DNA of 64,000 nucleotides, taken from positions 11,802 to 75,801 of the forward strand of contig NW_003546488.1 in assembly GCF_000090795.2 (NCBI RefSeq), written 5' to 3'. Made by a program: the position numbers and the translations under genes. The notes beneath the pieces were generated by a model. It worked only from the letters and a program-made list of their open reading frames with translations, ran no database searches and was not told where the DNA came from. Position 1 is the first letter of the stretch; each line of letters opens with the position of its first letter. Of this stretch, positions 34,061 to 48,900 are shown piece after piece. This DNA is from Amphimedon queenslandica. Taxonomy: Eukaryota > Porifera > Demospongiae > Haplosclerida > Niphatidae.

Positions 34061-36014
34061 ATGGCAGCTCCAATCCGGGAGGGATACCTCCACAAGGCTC
34101 ACCCCAAGGAGTCATTCCTTTCTATGACGGTAACCCTAAGATTCCATTAGTTGCTTCTCATTTTAATAACACACACAATATGCAGGTCTGGCAGAAAAGA
34201 TATTTTGTGCTCTGGTCTCAAGGCACCCTGGAATACTACACCAGCTACCAGAAGAAAGGCGAGGAGTACCGTGGGACGCTCAACTTGTACCAGTGTCAAG
34301 ACATGGAAGCACCATATGCTGTAGGAAAGAGACAAAACGTTATCAAACTAACAGTCTTGAAAGAAGGAAAGGAGAAGGATTACTGGCTGGACTGTGAATG
34401 CCCGCCAGTTCTTAACGACTGGATACACTCGCTGGCTGAGGTTTCTGGACTCAGCCCTGATGGTAAAGAATTAATGCTTTCACATACACATGTACATTAA
34501 GTACAAGCTATGGTACAGTAATATGGGACTTATCACTAATAATGCATCAAGTATTTAAGATATATATTATCTGTTTTTTCGGGGAATATTAGCATTGCCA
34601 AAAAGAGATGCTAACAATGATTAGAGGAAACTTGCTCCCTTGCCAAGTCATTGAAAGGAAAAGGGCTGAGACGAGGAGTACACAAGTTGTGTAAAAATAT
34701 TTACTGTAGAGCGTTGTAAATGTGTAGGTGAAAATGAGGCCCCCTTTTAATAGGGAGGTGTCTCTTTGGCAATTATTAATTAGTGTAATGTAACCACGAA
34801 ACTGTTATATTGTGTTTGGAGATACATGTGTACATGTAAATGTAGTATAGAGTTTTTATTTTGTAGCTAGTTTTTGAAGTCTTTTTGACTAAGACTATTC
34901 ACTTTGCATTTACAGTATATACACTTGAATATTTTAAGTTTGTTATGGTAGCTGTTGCAATTTACATATACAGTCAAACCTGCTATTGTGGACAGTCTAG
35001 AATAAGGACACCTCTATAATCAGGACAGGTAGTATCAGTCCCAATACAATATAAATGTGTATTAATGAACCTCTGAAATAAGGACACCTCTTTAATAAGG
35101 ACAATTTTGTTGGGTCCCAAGGTGTCCGGAATAGACAGGTTTGACTGTACATGTACATGTAAGTGGAAATTAAAATGACTAAGCATCTTTGGTATTTAAT
35201 TTCCTTAGAAAATAATAGAATTAAGAAGTCTCTACCAAATGTGACTAATCGTCCTCGACCGCTTCCTTCTACTCCAGCCCCAGCCCAAGCTCATTCTTCT
35301 GTACCAAATGATGTTGAGCAAGACTCTGATGATGAGGTTATGGAAGGGTAAGGGAAAGAAATACTCTTCAAATCACTACTTTATCTTACTCTATTTTCTC
35401 TTGTTACTCCATAATGCTTTCCTTCTTATAATTATTTCCTTTTGTCTTAACTTTCTCTTTACACCTCTCCCTTCCTTCTTTGTCTCCCTCTCTCTCCCCC
35501 CCCTCTCTCTCTCCCCCCATCTCTTTCCTTCTCTCAGTGATACTTATGAAGTCATTGAAGACCCAGTAACTCCAGCTGACTACTGCTCGGATTCATTCAT
35601 AAAATTCACAAGACCCTCGGATCCTAGAGGTCTCCTTAAAGACCCTAAATTTACCGGCTCACCCATCAACATTCCTTCGATGCTTAAACGAAGCGCCATC
35701 ACAGAAAACCAGGCCCACGTGAGTCCTCCTCTGTCTCCTGGGTCAAGGAAACCAATGCCGCCTCCTCCTCCTTTAAAGCCAGTGAAGCAAACTGAGGGAT
35801 TTAATATTGGAGAGTTGCAGAAGACGTTGGAGAAACGAGGGTCCAGTATGTCACCAGGCACAGTAAGTAATGGAAGTAACGAATGGAATGGACCTACAGA
35901 GGAATATGAGGAAGTACAGTTCTCTGCTGATGTGAGTTAGAGAGAGAGGGGGAGAGGGAGAGAGAGAGGGAGGGAGGGAGAGAAAGAGGGGTGGTGGAGG
36001 GAGAGGGAGGGAGG

Positions 36015-36066
<52 letters not shown>

Positions 36067-39000
36067 TATTGTGCCATGCATAATAAAGAAGTATGACAAT
36101 AAGAAATGGTTTGATTATTCAAGCAGCTGTGAATAAACACACCTAGTGAAAGAAAGACAGAAAGATCAATAACAATTTCAAAGTGCCATAGAAACCAGAC
36201 ATTACTGGAGCATAGCTACAAATGATAACATATTTGCATACAAAATACACCAAGTGCTTTTAAATTCTGTTATTGGAGCTAAACAGCACTTTATATGTGC
36301 CTATAACTCCACTTAATCTCTCTCTGAATATTATTATTAACTTACCAACTCTATACTGATAACCTTGATAAGATAAGGATTGTAATACAAGTGGGTTTTA
36401 CTTTCCAACTTGTAGTTTACTCAGTTTGTTGTTGTGAGCTGTGTTGATTGTCATTGTTACCTACTGACTATAATAATAATTTACTTTATTATGATTCAGT
36501 ATAGCTAGGGGAGTACACTGTATGTCTAGTATATGTAGGGGTATAGTTTATACTGTACCCTGTCACTTCTCCCCCTCTCTCTCTCTTCTTTTTAGGTTGT
36601 GGTAGGTACTCCTCGTTCTCAACGTGATCGCTGGAATACTTATGATAATCAAGTAATTTATAGTTATTATACACATGTTCATGTAGCTGGAAATATTGCT
36701 AGTGGGGATAGGGGGCTGGGGGTTAGCTTAATATTGGCTAAATCTCTAAAGAAACTGCTACTGCCATTTTGTTTTATTCTACACATGCTCCATGACACAT
36801 GGCAGCTAACCCTCCAATTAAAAATACAACTAATCACAAAAGAGCAATTACAAATTACTTTGTATAATTATGCGCATCAATATTTCCTACTCTACAATAT
36901 CAATGACCCTTTCTTCTTTTTTATTTATTGTCTTTTCCTCTCTCCTGCTCTCTCTTCCTTCCTTAGGCTGAAATTCCAACTGCTTTTACATTTCCAGTAA
37001 GTACATCCAATCACTCATTCGCACTCTGTCATAACACATCATAACTTAGCACATAACTTGCTTAATATCCATTGACTATATCCTTTTCTTTTGTTGGAGA
37101 ATACCAGTCTTCATTTCACCCCCTAGCCTTTGGACTTAAAAGGCCTCGATTTTATCATCAAAGAGGTGCTGCTGTTTTAAGCTTGTCCTCTTGTCGTCTT
37201 TTGTAAAGTTGTAGTTAGCATTTCGTGATGAGTGTAATGGGGGCAATGTCATGCTTTTGTCAACGTGGGCTGTGTCAAGAAATTAATACCCCATAGTAGC
37301 TGACTACATTGTGACTGTATTATTGTGTATTGACTATTGACCCAAAAGATTACTACTTGTATTGAATAGTGTATAGACGCACCTGCTAGGCAAACCAGTT
37401 ATATCTTTTGCTTGTTCTTTCATTAAGTGTTTGATTAATATAGTGTTTAAGACTTGAGTGTTTTCTATTTTATGTCATAAGTTAATTAGTGTGAGTGTGT
37501 GTGTGTGTTTGTTTTTAGAAAGCGACTGTTTTCCCAAACAAATAGTTTAGTGTGGCACTAGTAGATACACAGCTAGATTCTATTTATAGAATGCTAATTC
37601 CACAGAGGGTGATAAGACACTTTTTTAATTTTTTTAGAATGAAGAACTCTCAGCTAGTTATTCTCCACGTGTAGCACCTTCAGTGCCTCCAAGAGACACA
37701 AAGGGATCCACTGGCTCATTCACATTCTCTAACACTCACTCAAAGCCAATGTAAGGAATGATGCTTTTTTATTTCATGTCCCAATTAAACTTGATTTTTA
37801 AAAAGTTGCTCAAAGACCCTGTACTATTATAGTACACGATCCTGGGCCAAATTTTACAAAAACTGAAAAGTAGAGAATTCTCCATTTTTATAATTTTTCC
37901 TGATACACATACATGTACTTATGTTGCGTAGAAAGTTTGAGCTGATTCTGATTGTATTTAGATTTTTTATGAATTTTTAAAGTTGCTCCAAAATTGGGCC
38001 AAAGTCCCTGTACTATAGTACACGGTTCTGGGCCAAATTTTGCCAAAATCGAAAAAGAGAGGATTTCTCATTTTTATAATTTTTCCTGATGCATATACAT
38101 GTACTTATGTTGTGTAGAAAGTTTGAACTGATTCCGATTAAAATTGGATTATTTGCGAATTTTTAATCTGCTCTAAAATTGCACCAAACTCCTAGCTTGC
38201 ATTGTCTCTGGCCAAATTTCACCTACATGTACATGTACATGTAAATTGAATAGGGAAGAATCCTCCATTTTTATTGCATTTTAATAACATATTATAATTC
38301 ATTTTTAATTATTAATTTTTTTTATAGGGACAGGCCGTTATCCCCAGCCCTGCCTGGAGCCCGCTTAAAGAAAGCTCCTTTATCAACTCCTTCAGTTCTC
38401 AATAAGTTTAAGGACTCTAGCCCACCTCTTCCTCCTCCAAGAGAAGAATCAACTCGGAGCCAGTCCAACGCCAGCAGTGAGACTTCCCCTCCTCCTCCGC
38501 CCATCCCTAGGAGAATACCAGGACAGAGTGACCGTTCATCCGTGAGAAGCGAGTCTTTGCTCTCCTCTGTCTCCTCCAACAGGAACTCTAATTCTCACAC
38601 TATGCCTCTTCCTATGCATAACACTCAGTCAAACTCGTCTAAACGGATCCTTCCATACAGGACAACCGAGATAATAGACCTAGCCTCCTCTTCGTCCACT
38701 TCCTCTATCGCTTCCTCTTATTCCGCTCTTGAGAGCGATTCTTCAGGGGATGCTGTCGTTTCAAGGGTACAGCATCAAAGAGCTAATCTGGATCCTCTCC
38801 CTCTTCCCCACGAGATTCAGAGAGTCCCTTCTCCAAAGTTAGTTCCGCCGGTGAAACCGAAACCAAAGCCAGCCCCGCCTGTGAAGCCGACTAAACCACA
38901 CGCTGGTAGCCTTAGCAACGATAGAGGTGTGACTGATAGGGGTGTGGTCAGTAATGCTGGGAGTGGTTCTCCTTCTAATCGACCCCCAGCACTTCTTCCT

Positions 39001-39234
39001 AAACCAACGAAACCAAAACCCTCTGGGGTAGGTGGAGCTAGGAATAAGCCGGGCGGAGACCCACTCGTTATATCGACAGTTTCCAGCCCATTTGCTAAGA
39101 CATTAGAAGCTAAGTTAAGTGGTAATGTGGTAGGCGGGGCCAGTAACAATATGGGTGGAGCTAGTAGCAGTGTGGGTGGGTGGGACTCAAGAGGTAAAAG
39201 ACCTCCAATGCCTCCTCCTAAACCAAGAACATGA
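34061..39234 (+). CDS. PH-domain, proline-rich adaptor protein
   Basis: Eight exons join in phase: 34061..34129, 34186..34462, 35209..35347, 35538..35931, 36596..36652, 36967..36996, 37638..37750, 38328..39234, 661 residues. PH domain: MAAPIREGYLHKAHPK then VWQKRYFVLWSQGTLEYYTS to WLDCECPPVLNDWIHSLAEVSG, its Trp in the last helix intact. Downstream come tyrosines in acidic context (DTYEVIED, YEEVQF), many PxxP stretches (PPPPPLKP, PVKPKPKPAPPVKPTKP, PPMPPPKPR) and Ser-rich low complexity. Probably a membrane-recruited signalling scaffold for SH2/SH3 partners, distantly like Gab/DOS or SH3BP2; I cannot assign an orthologue. The longer open frame starting upstream at 34033 reads through in the wrong frame and was not used. 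Exon 6 is only 30 nt. Confidence 0.82.
34971..35147. mobile_element. Tc1/mariner-type MITE, CAGTCAAACCTG ends, TA duplication
   Basis: Starts CAGTCAAACCTGCTATTGTGG and ends CCGGAATAGACAGGTTTGACTG, flanked by TA on both sides. Interior arms repeat AATAAGGACACCTCT. 177 bp, non-coding. It lies in intron 2 of the plus-strand PH gene. Confidence 0.88.
35940..36060. repeat. (GA)n/(GGGA)n tract just after a splice donor
   Basis: About 120 bp of purine begins eight bases after the donor of exon 4 of the plus-strand PH gene. Unlike the cases at 17179 and 31088 it is GA in the transcript, not CT. Confidence 0.95.
37790..38250. repeat. Tandem palindrome-bearing repeat, about 2.5 units
   Basis: In intron 7 of the plus-strand PH gene. 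Units read AAAGTTGCTC, then ACTATAGTACACGRT, AAATTTT.CCAAAA.TGAAAAG, TTTTTCCTGATAC, ACTTATGTTG. The palindrome is reduced to CTGTACTATAGTACA in this copy. Same orientation as the copies at 12480 and 15330. Confidence 0.85.
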
Positions 39235-39696
39235 TATTATAGTTCAATTATTTCTAGTATTTTTTTTGTTATATTTAGTAGCTTCTAATACATGATGCAC
39301 ATAATCAAAACATTATTTTGTATTGTTATTATTTTTATTATTAATATTGTGTAATAATAATTATTACTATTAATAACATTTTGTTGTTTTTGATGGCTTA
39401 ATTTCAATGAAATTATTTTCTTGTATTTTTCCCTGTCTGCTTCTCTCACCGACCATACCTAAGTATGAGGAAAAGTATTTTGTATATTAATTAATTAATA
39501 CTACAGTAAAAAACAGGTACAAGATAGTTTGGTTTTTTCTGACATCTATTATGAATAAAATATGACATTTTGATGGCACATAATTGCATTAAAAGCATCT
39601 GAAAAATTTTTTAAACATTAACATGCATGCTTTTATTGAATTCGTGTAACACTAATTTTCATTTAACATTAATAACATTTTTACAAATATTATTAC

Positions 39697-39912
39697 TACC
39701 GTATACACGTAGCTTGATATTTTCGTGAGTCGATATTTTCGTGGTTTGCTCCTGGTGGGGCAATTCGTGGTTTAATTTTTGTGGTTGACAGTTTACATAG
39801 CCTGTAAGGGGATCACACTTCAATGATTTCATGGGTTTAAATTTCATGGGCAGCCCCATAACCACGAAAATCACAAAATTTACATTCCACGAAAATTTCA
39901 AGCTATATGGTA
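39697..39912. mobile_element. Palindromic MITE, TACCGTATAC ends, at the RBX1 3' end
   Basis: Left end TACCGTATACACGTAGCTTG and right end CAAGCTATATGGTA are inverted, as are the inner AATTTTCGTGG and CCACGAAAATT blocks. It begins 12 bases downstream of the RBX1 stop codon on the transcribed strand, so it should form part of the RBX1 3' UTR or its terminator region. Confidence 0.78.
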
Positions 39913-39923
39913 TATAATTATTA

Positions 39924-41249
<1,326 letters not shown>

Positions 41250-41454
41250 CTTTAATTCCAATTGTAATGGACCACGCCTCGATGCTTAATAAAATTAATT
41301 TTCTTCAATTATGATTATTTTTTCACAATTTTAAAATACTTCATTTTTTGATAATGATAAAAATGAACATAATGTTTTAAAGTGTCAAATAAAAAAATAC
41401 ATGCAAATTATATGTTAAAAATTCAAAATTATAATCCTTCACAATAAAAAAGTT

Positions 41455-44400
41455 TCATTCAGTTTTATGCAAATTTTTATATTTTCCAATTAGTTTATCA
41501 GCTAGTGCATTGGTTCTCCTTGTACCTTCCTTTCTCAGTATATTCAAAAATATACCAAATATATTTCCATCCATGTTAATAGAACTTGAAATGATGTGAA
41601 GCAATTCATCCATTCTTTCATCAGCAGTTTGCCTGGAGTAGTTATCAGTTATTTCTCTTTTCTCTCTTGCATTTATGATTTCATTCTCCAGCAACTTATC
41701 AACTAAGAAAAGAAGATTAATCCCGCAACCTTTTATCAGCAAAGCATTGTCTGTTATGACTTTAGAAGCTATCTCAGAAATGTATGTAACACCTACACAT
41801 GTAAATTTTAATTGTGTTAAATTAAAATGTCAACCACTTTATACCTTCTTCAGTTTGGATACTAGGAGTAGTAGTGGTAGGACTAATTACTATATACAAT
41901 AAGTATAATCAGTTACTATTATTTTAACTAACTATATGTAGAAGGAGGAGGATGTCTATTGATAAAAACAGTCTTTTCAGGATCTATTCCAATAATATCA
42001 ATAGGATAATGTAGTGGATCCTGTGCAACACCAACTTTTGCATGTACATTCATGCTGAAACTTGAATATAAAGGGTTTGAGGAAAAATTATCTATTGTTG
42101 ACTTTAGCAACTATGTACAAGCATAAAAATTTGATTTATAAAATAAGTATAAAGCATACTTTCATTTGTTCTCTGCTAGCATGTACTGTCCATCCTTCCT
42201 GTTCATTATTTGATAAAATCAATTGAATAGAGCCATTTGGTTCAATAAAATTAAATGTATCCACAACAAAATCTTTTTCAGCAAGAGGATGATTTTTATT
42301 GCAATACTGCAATAATTTAATAATAATATAAAGTACGGGTATATAACACTGTCAAACCTGAATAAGGACATCTAGATCTTGAACAACAGAGTAAATTGCT
42401 ATCCAATGATTAGCATTTTTCTCTTCATAATACATCATTCCAGTGTATAGCATAGCACTATGAGTAACTGTAAATACTATAATATATGGTTGCATTATAA
42501 TGACAACTGTACCATTCTTTTCACTATTAACATCTCCACCAACTGCATGAGAGAGAAATATTCATTGTTGCAATTAAAAAAAGTTTAACTTCACTTTGTG
42601 AAATATGACTATTTGAATCACTAGAAAGAGTAGCACTGGATATACTTATAGGCCTGCTTAAAGACCCTTCTTGATCTTGCTCTGATAATAATAACAATGT
42701 TAAAAACTTCATGATGTACTGTATAATGTATATGCACATACCATTAGTAGAGCTGACATCTTGTACATCATTTTGACCTAAAGAAGTCTTTTTTAGCGGA
42801 AGATCATCCGTAATGCTTTCACTCCCTTTTCTCTTTCGAACTACAAATCTTCATTAAATTCATATACAATAAATATACAGTATATCACATGTTGCAATAT
42901 TTTCTGATTTGGTAGCTCCATTCTTAATGGTGCCAATATCAACCGGAGGTCCTTCATCCATTTCCATTACCTCTTTACTACTGTCAGTATCTGCATCTTC
43001 ATCATCTGATCCTATAACACAAGCACGTTATATGCAAACACAATATTATGCATAAATACCTTCAGATGGAGTCCCACCATCACTATGTGTGTCCCCATCA
43101 CTCATCTCAGCTACAATGCCATTAAAACTAAAAGTGTCACGTTTAATTGATCCAAATCTATTTCCTATACTAAAGGATCCACCTCCTTCAACAAGACTCA
43201 ACTGGTAAGGATGTTTCAGTGGGCCACTCACAAACTTGAGACAACGAGTTTGACTTTCATACTTCAAATCCACACAATGTTGTAGCTCTATTACCAGTGG
43301 TTTTAATAGCGGCTTAGATACTGATATTGCATATACTGCACTGACTAACATAGTGCCTTTGGGTACCTTGAAATTACCACCAGCTATTGCAGTAACAGCT
43401 ACTTCAGTATCCTTGGACACTGCTCCTTGAGGACACTCTAATCTGAATCCATACTTCTCCCACTGGAGTGACTGAGACCTGTCTCCTTGTAGGATGAAGA
43501 GCTTCTGTCCAGCTATAAGGACACTAGAGTCTAGTGAATCTGAAACAACACAGATACATACATATACTACAAGTAAAATCACACACATGCACAAACCTGT
43601 CTGAGGAATAAGATAATCAAACTGAACTGATAAACGACCCTCCTTCATATCTGTTAGGATTTCATCTAAAACTTGTATATCAAGTGCTTGCAAATATTTT
43701 GAATCTAGTAAAAGAAGAAAATAGTTAGTGGTCTAATGTAATGATTTCAATTAGAAAATCAGTAATACTTTTTTAACTTCAAAATCACATACATGCAACA
43801 TTTAAAAAATTACCTGAGGTCACTGCTTTAGGTTGAAAATCTGTTAAACCAAACCAGCACCAATAGCTATCATCATCTTCACTTATATCAGCTGACCTAG
43901 TACACAGTGTACAATTTACAAAATAGTTTTCCTCTACGACACAGTAACAGTTCTTTTTTTTAGGACAAAAGAACGCATTAGAGTGACTGGGAATAATATT
44001 GATGGCATCAGCACTTGTATCAACAGCTGCCATGACTACTTCACGAATATATGGGCAATTCTCTTTTGCTTCCTTAGTTGATCCATTGTAATAAACCTCA
44101 ATATGTGTGTAGCGATTGATAATGTGAAGTGTATAACGTTTTCCTTTAATACTGATCCATAGAGATAGTGCATCACGATACCTGTAGTACTGTGGCTGTA
44201 ATGGAGGGAACTCAACTTTAAAGGAGAGTTCATTTTGATTGAGGAGGTGAGTGATGAGTTGAGGAAATATTCCTCCTGGAACTGGAAGATGAGGTGTGGG
44301 CTTTTCAAGTTTCCAGACTATAAGGAGGGGCTTGGTCTCTGTTTGAGGTACAGATAAATTAGTGTATGACTGCAAAGCATAAGGAAAAAAATAATCTCCT

Positions 44401-45833
44401 TCTTTTCCTTTGGTAATGACACAAAGGTGAATGAGAAGCCTAATTAAATGGGATGGCTCAAAATGAGGTGGGAAAAAAACCTTAACATCTGATTTCAAGT
44501 GATACAAGAGCTTCTCCTGAAAGAAACCAGTATTACAAAGCTTGTTAATATCTTCATCTAAAGGTACTGGATTGGCAATTAGGTGTAGTGCAGTTCTTTG
44601 AACATAAGTTAGAGCCAACAGATGTGATAGAATCTTGAGAATAGGCTGAGGATCAATGAAAACTAATCGTGGCAAGATATCAGGAAAATATAGGACAATA
44701 GTGACACTGTGGAGATACTGTAAGGCATCCTTAGTATCTTTCTCACTCATTTTAAACCTTTTACCAGCAGATACAACTTCATCTATTATGAGAAAATCAC
44801 GGCTTTTGTTCTCTCCTACTTTTTGCAACCAAAGTGCAAATGTAAACCACCGAATCGGCATCTTAATTTTAACTGATTGAGAAAAAATCTCATAATCTGT
44901 TATTGATTCACATAGTTTTTGCCTTGCTTCCATTCTTCCTTCATCAACAGAGGTTAGTGTATTAACAGGAAATATGATAGACTCTCCACCTTTATTGGAG
45001 ACATAACCTTGCATGTTATGATTCATTGAAGATCTCAACTCTTCATCAATCTTTTTGAGCGTATCTTGACTTGTGACATCATAATGTGTGCCTAATACAA
45101 AATGCTTTGTAAATGAAGAGCCACTAACATAAGGGACATTAATTAATTTGAAAATTGTTCCAGAAAAAACTGCAGACTGAAAGAATTCCCGATTTTTATC
45201 AAGAGGTTGGGAGAGATCAAGAGTGATGATATTGAAAAAAGCTGTCTTAATGAACAATGGTAACAGCTCCTGGTATGCTGGCTGACTTCCAGAATCAATA
45301 ATATACAACCAATGGTCACTTAACTGAACCGCTGATCGTTGGATTGTGTCTAAAATTTTCTGAATCAGAGTTTCAGTTTCATCATTACTTGATATTGAGC
45401 TTGCTTCACTATTTAAAACAACAGTTTCATTTATTCCCGCATCTTCTTCTGATTGTTGTTCATATGATAGAGAAGTAGTTTCAATATGTTCTTTAGGCTG
45501 AGAAGCAGCTGCTACATTTAAATCAGAAGCCAATTTTTCAAGTAAATGAGCCCCAGTAACTTTCTCCCATTTCAAATTGTCAATGGATACTCTTGTAGCT
45601 CTAAAAGTTGGACAAGCAATTGGTGTACTGTCAGTGACATGGTCAGTAGGTGGATCTTCATTTAGTAGAAGGTGCAGTGCACAGGTTTTACCAGATCCAG
45701 GTGGTCCTTGTATATTAATACGAGTAACAGTTAGCTCAACACTACCTTCTTTTAGCCATTTAGTTACTATTCCTAAAGACAATAAAAATAAAAAATTTGA
45801 TTGGCATTGGCATAAAATTTTTATTAAATACAT
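41455..45833 (-). CDS. P-loop NTPase with ZU5, UPA-like region and C-terminal CARD (NLRP1-like layout)
   Basis: About a dozen exons. The first and largest (45772 or 45833 down to 43814) has a Walker A INIQGPPGSGKTCALHLLL and a long NTPase/helical region. 43705..43597 and 43539..43060 follow; the latter is a ZU5 domain (LQWEKYGFRLECPQGAVSKD, LVIELQHCVDLKY) ending RDTFSFNGIVAEMSD. Then come Asp/Ser-rich linkers with a nuclear-signal-like RKRKG (42.7-43.0 kb), and a beta-rich part from about 42470 to 41940 (HWIAIYSVVQDLDVLIQYC, SIQLILSNNEQEGWTVHA) in the position of a UPA domain. The end (about 41795..41455) is an all-helical CARD: LLFLVDKLLENEIINAREKR to ADKLIGKY. ZU5-UPA-CARD is the C-terminus of vertebrate NLRP1 and CARD8. 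The ATG at 45833 is possible but the AG at 45773 would suit an acceptor with another first exon. Confidence 0.78.
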
Positions 45834-45983
45834 GTATACTGTACATGTAGAATGTTAATGATATTAATGATACAAAAGATGTAATTTTTATGACAATATA
45901 AGTAAAATATGAATGATCATTATTAAATCATTAGTCATCGCTTGTCAGTTGTATCATGCAATGGCTATTTTACAATGGAAAGG

Positions 45984-48900
45984 TCATACATTCACATTTT
46001 TATTGTGTGCATTAGGCAATATACTTTTTGATACTTTCTTCCTAGGAATATCACTCAAACCAGTATGTAGTGGAAAAGAGCTCAGATCAGCAATATCAAA
46101 ATCTAAAGTGAAAAAATTGGATTAAAATTTGCATCTAAATGTACATGTATATGCACACAAGTACAGTAATTAATTGTACATGCCCTTTTAATGATAGTTA
46201 GCTAAAATTGCAAACAAATGGAAATAGTTAGAGGACACAAGAAGAATAGACATAGAAAAAAAGAGCAAGAATACAGTATCATAGACATGCAAATGAGAAA
46301 GGCATACTCTCGGATTAAGCATCTCACATGTATACTCCAAGATAAGAGGCAAACAAAAATATAAATACCCAATATAAGAAAATCATTATCAAGTTATTTT
46401 AAAACTAGCAATACAATAGATGTAGCTAAACAAAACTTTCTTAGTTTTTCACAAAATGAGAGAAAGCAATTTATATTTCTAATAATACCTGATAATATCT
46501 GTCTCCCAGGACTATCATTCAACTGATTATCACCCATATCAGTAGGGGGTTGCATACTGTGAGATGGAAGATGCTGGAATATATGTTGAGGATAAGGATC
46601 AGCCATTGGTTGTCCTCCTTCATACTGAGGAGGAGGAACTTGCATGTCATAAGATGAATACTGATGACGCATGTACTGAAGGTGAGAGTGACCCAGGCCG
46701 GCCATTGGCTGTCCCTGGTAAGGCATACGGTTGTGAGTCATGTGTGGGTTACCCCCAGGATAGTGATAGTGATTAGGCATCATTGTATTACTAGAAGGCG
46801 TCATGGGCCTTTGCATTGGTTGCATAGGCTGCATGGGTACTTGCGGACGGACCTGAGGCGACATGTAAGCCCCACCCCCAAAAGACTGTTGTGGGTGTGG
46901 TGGCCTTGACACATAGTTCCCAAACTCTTGCTGTAAGTAAGAGACCTCCTTGTCGCGTGAAAGGTACTGGAGTCCTTGAATCACTTGCGGTACAAGCTCA
47001 GTGTGGGTTCTTAGATACTCCTTAGCTTTTAAATTATCTTGAGGGGACGGTGAGCAAATGGCCTGAACCAGCTTCTGAATGTTGTTCTCCATAACTAGAG
47101 GAGACTGCATTGCTGATCCTTGAGGCTGTACAATAACATTAGGAGATGAGCTGCCTGGGTTAGGCTCACTAGGAGTGGTGAAAGGGGACGAGTGAGAACT
47201 CATAACCTTTATACGCTGATCAGCAAGTTGGATGTTTCTAGCCTGCTCCTTCATTTGTCTCTCTCTTGTCTGCTTTTTCAAACTAGCACACAACGGGACT
47301 GGACACTTGACCTCATGACACTCCTGAGCATGAGCTGCACATAACTTGATAAAAAAATTACAGACAGAGCATTTCCCTGATGTCCTCATCTTACAGTCTC
47401 GGGCATGTCTCAGTAGCTGCTTCATCTTAATACAGAGCTGCTTAGAGCACGAGCTGTCCTTGCACTGACAGGCATGGATGAGGAACTCATTCCGTCGCTG
47501 CTGTATTTCCAAACGAGAGAAGGTAGTTGACGCAGAAGAGGATTTGGGTTCTTTGTCTTCCATACTGAAACCAAGCCTCTCCATCGAGTGCTCATGACCA
47601 ATCTTATAATAACAGGTGGAGCAGAGATTATAATCCTAATGTCAATAAATACAATAATTAATTAATTACTTATGTACATGTACTTGCACAATACAACCAA
47701 CCACATACATGTATATGCAACAATCAGGAGGGCTGTAAATTTTGCGGATTTCACGATCTTTTAAAGATTTGCAAAAATTACTCCTGCAAAAATCAAATTA
47801 TTACGATACAAGATGGGCAGGCGGCATAAATTTGTGAAAGAATTTGCAAAATCGATTTTAAGGTAAATTCGCAAAATTTACAGCCCTCAAAAATTTTGAG
47901 CTATACGGTAGTATATTACAGGCAATTTCAAGCATGCATATATGTACATGTATGTACAGTACATGTACTTACCTCACATTCTTTACAATGCCACCTAAAC
48001 TCTATATCAGTACCACAATTATTACAACAATAAATAATATTATCCTTGTTACTATCTCCCTGATTGTGCAACTCATACAACATTGACATTGTTGAGAACT
48101 TTGCTCTACGGAGCGATGAAAACTCCCAGTGATTCTCTCGTGCAAGGTTGAGGAATGCACCATATCCATCCATCAGTTTACATGTAACAAGGGAATCAGG
48201 GTCAGACGTGGTAGGAAGAGAAACAATAGTCTTTTTGGGAGGCTGAAGATGTGCTACAAAAAATACCTAAAGAGAAAGATTCAAAACTTAAACAGAATTT
48301 TGTGTTTAAGTTTTGTTTTGTAGAACAAATTTCCATTTTCAATGAATTAATGAAATAAATACCTTATGATTAGTTTTTCGTGGCCCAAATTTTTTGTGAA
48401 CTTCGCGATTTATTCACAAAATAAAATCCGCAAAAATTGATTTAATACGGTTTAACATGACTAAAAGGCAGAAAATCGTGAAAATTAAAACCACAAAATA
48501 GATTTTGAATAAATTTGTGACATTTTTGGGTCATGAAAATTTCTTGCTATATGATATCAAATCAGGATAGATTTGTAAATTATCCACAAAGACAGCAGTT
48601 TTCCATACCTCTTTATGCTTGCCCATGGTTTGGTAAATTTTTTGAGTTAAGTTATCACCACTGACCAAAGGATTATAGTTTGAAAGACTACCTTTCTTTC
48701 TCTTCTTTGTTCCACTGGATGCTTTTTTGCTCCCTTTGTCACTATCAGCTTTCTGTGAGCCTGTACCGTACTGTTGCTGTCATAATTAAAGAAAGAAAGA
48801 GAGAGGAGTAAAAAAGAGAGATAAAATACCTCAATTGGACTATTTAATGCATATAATCATAAACAGTGTCGTCCTTAACTAGCACAGTATGCCTTTCTTC

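Noticed and set aside
34033-34186. Start at 34033 for the plus-strand PH protein
   Set aside because: That frame reads through the first intron; ATG at 34061 with a splice at 34129/34186 restores the PH domain.
38322-39149. Minus-strand open frames across 38.3-39.1 kb
   Set aside because: Antisense shadows of the Pro/Ser-rich last exon of the plus-strand PH gene.
42352-42375. A CAGTCAAACC-like mariner end (ACTGTCAAACCTGAATAAGGAC)
   Set aside because: Only one end is present and it coincides with the splice donor of an exon of the NTPase-ZU5-CARD gene; chance similarity is likely.
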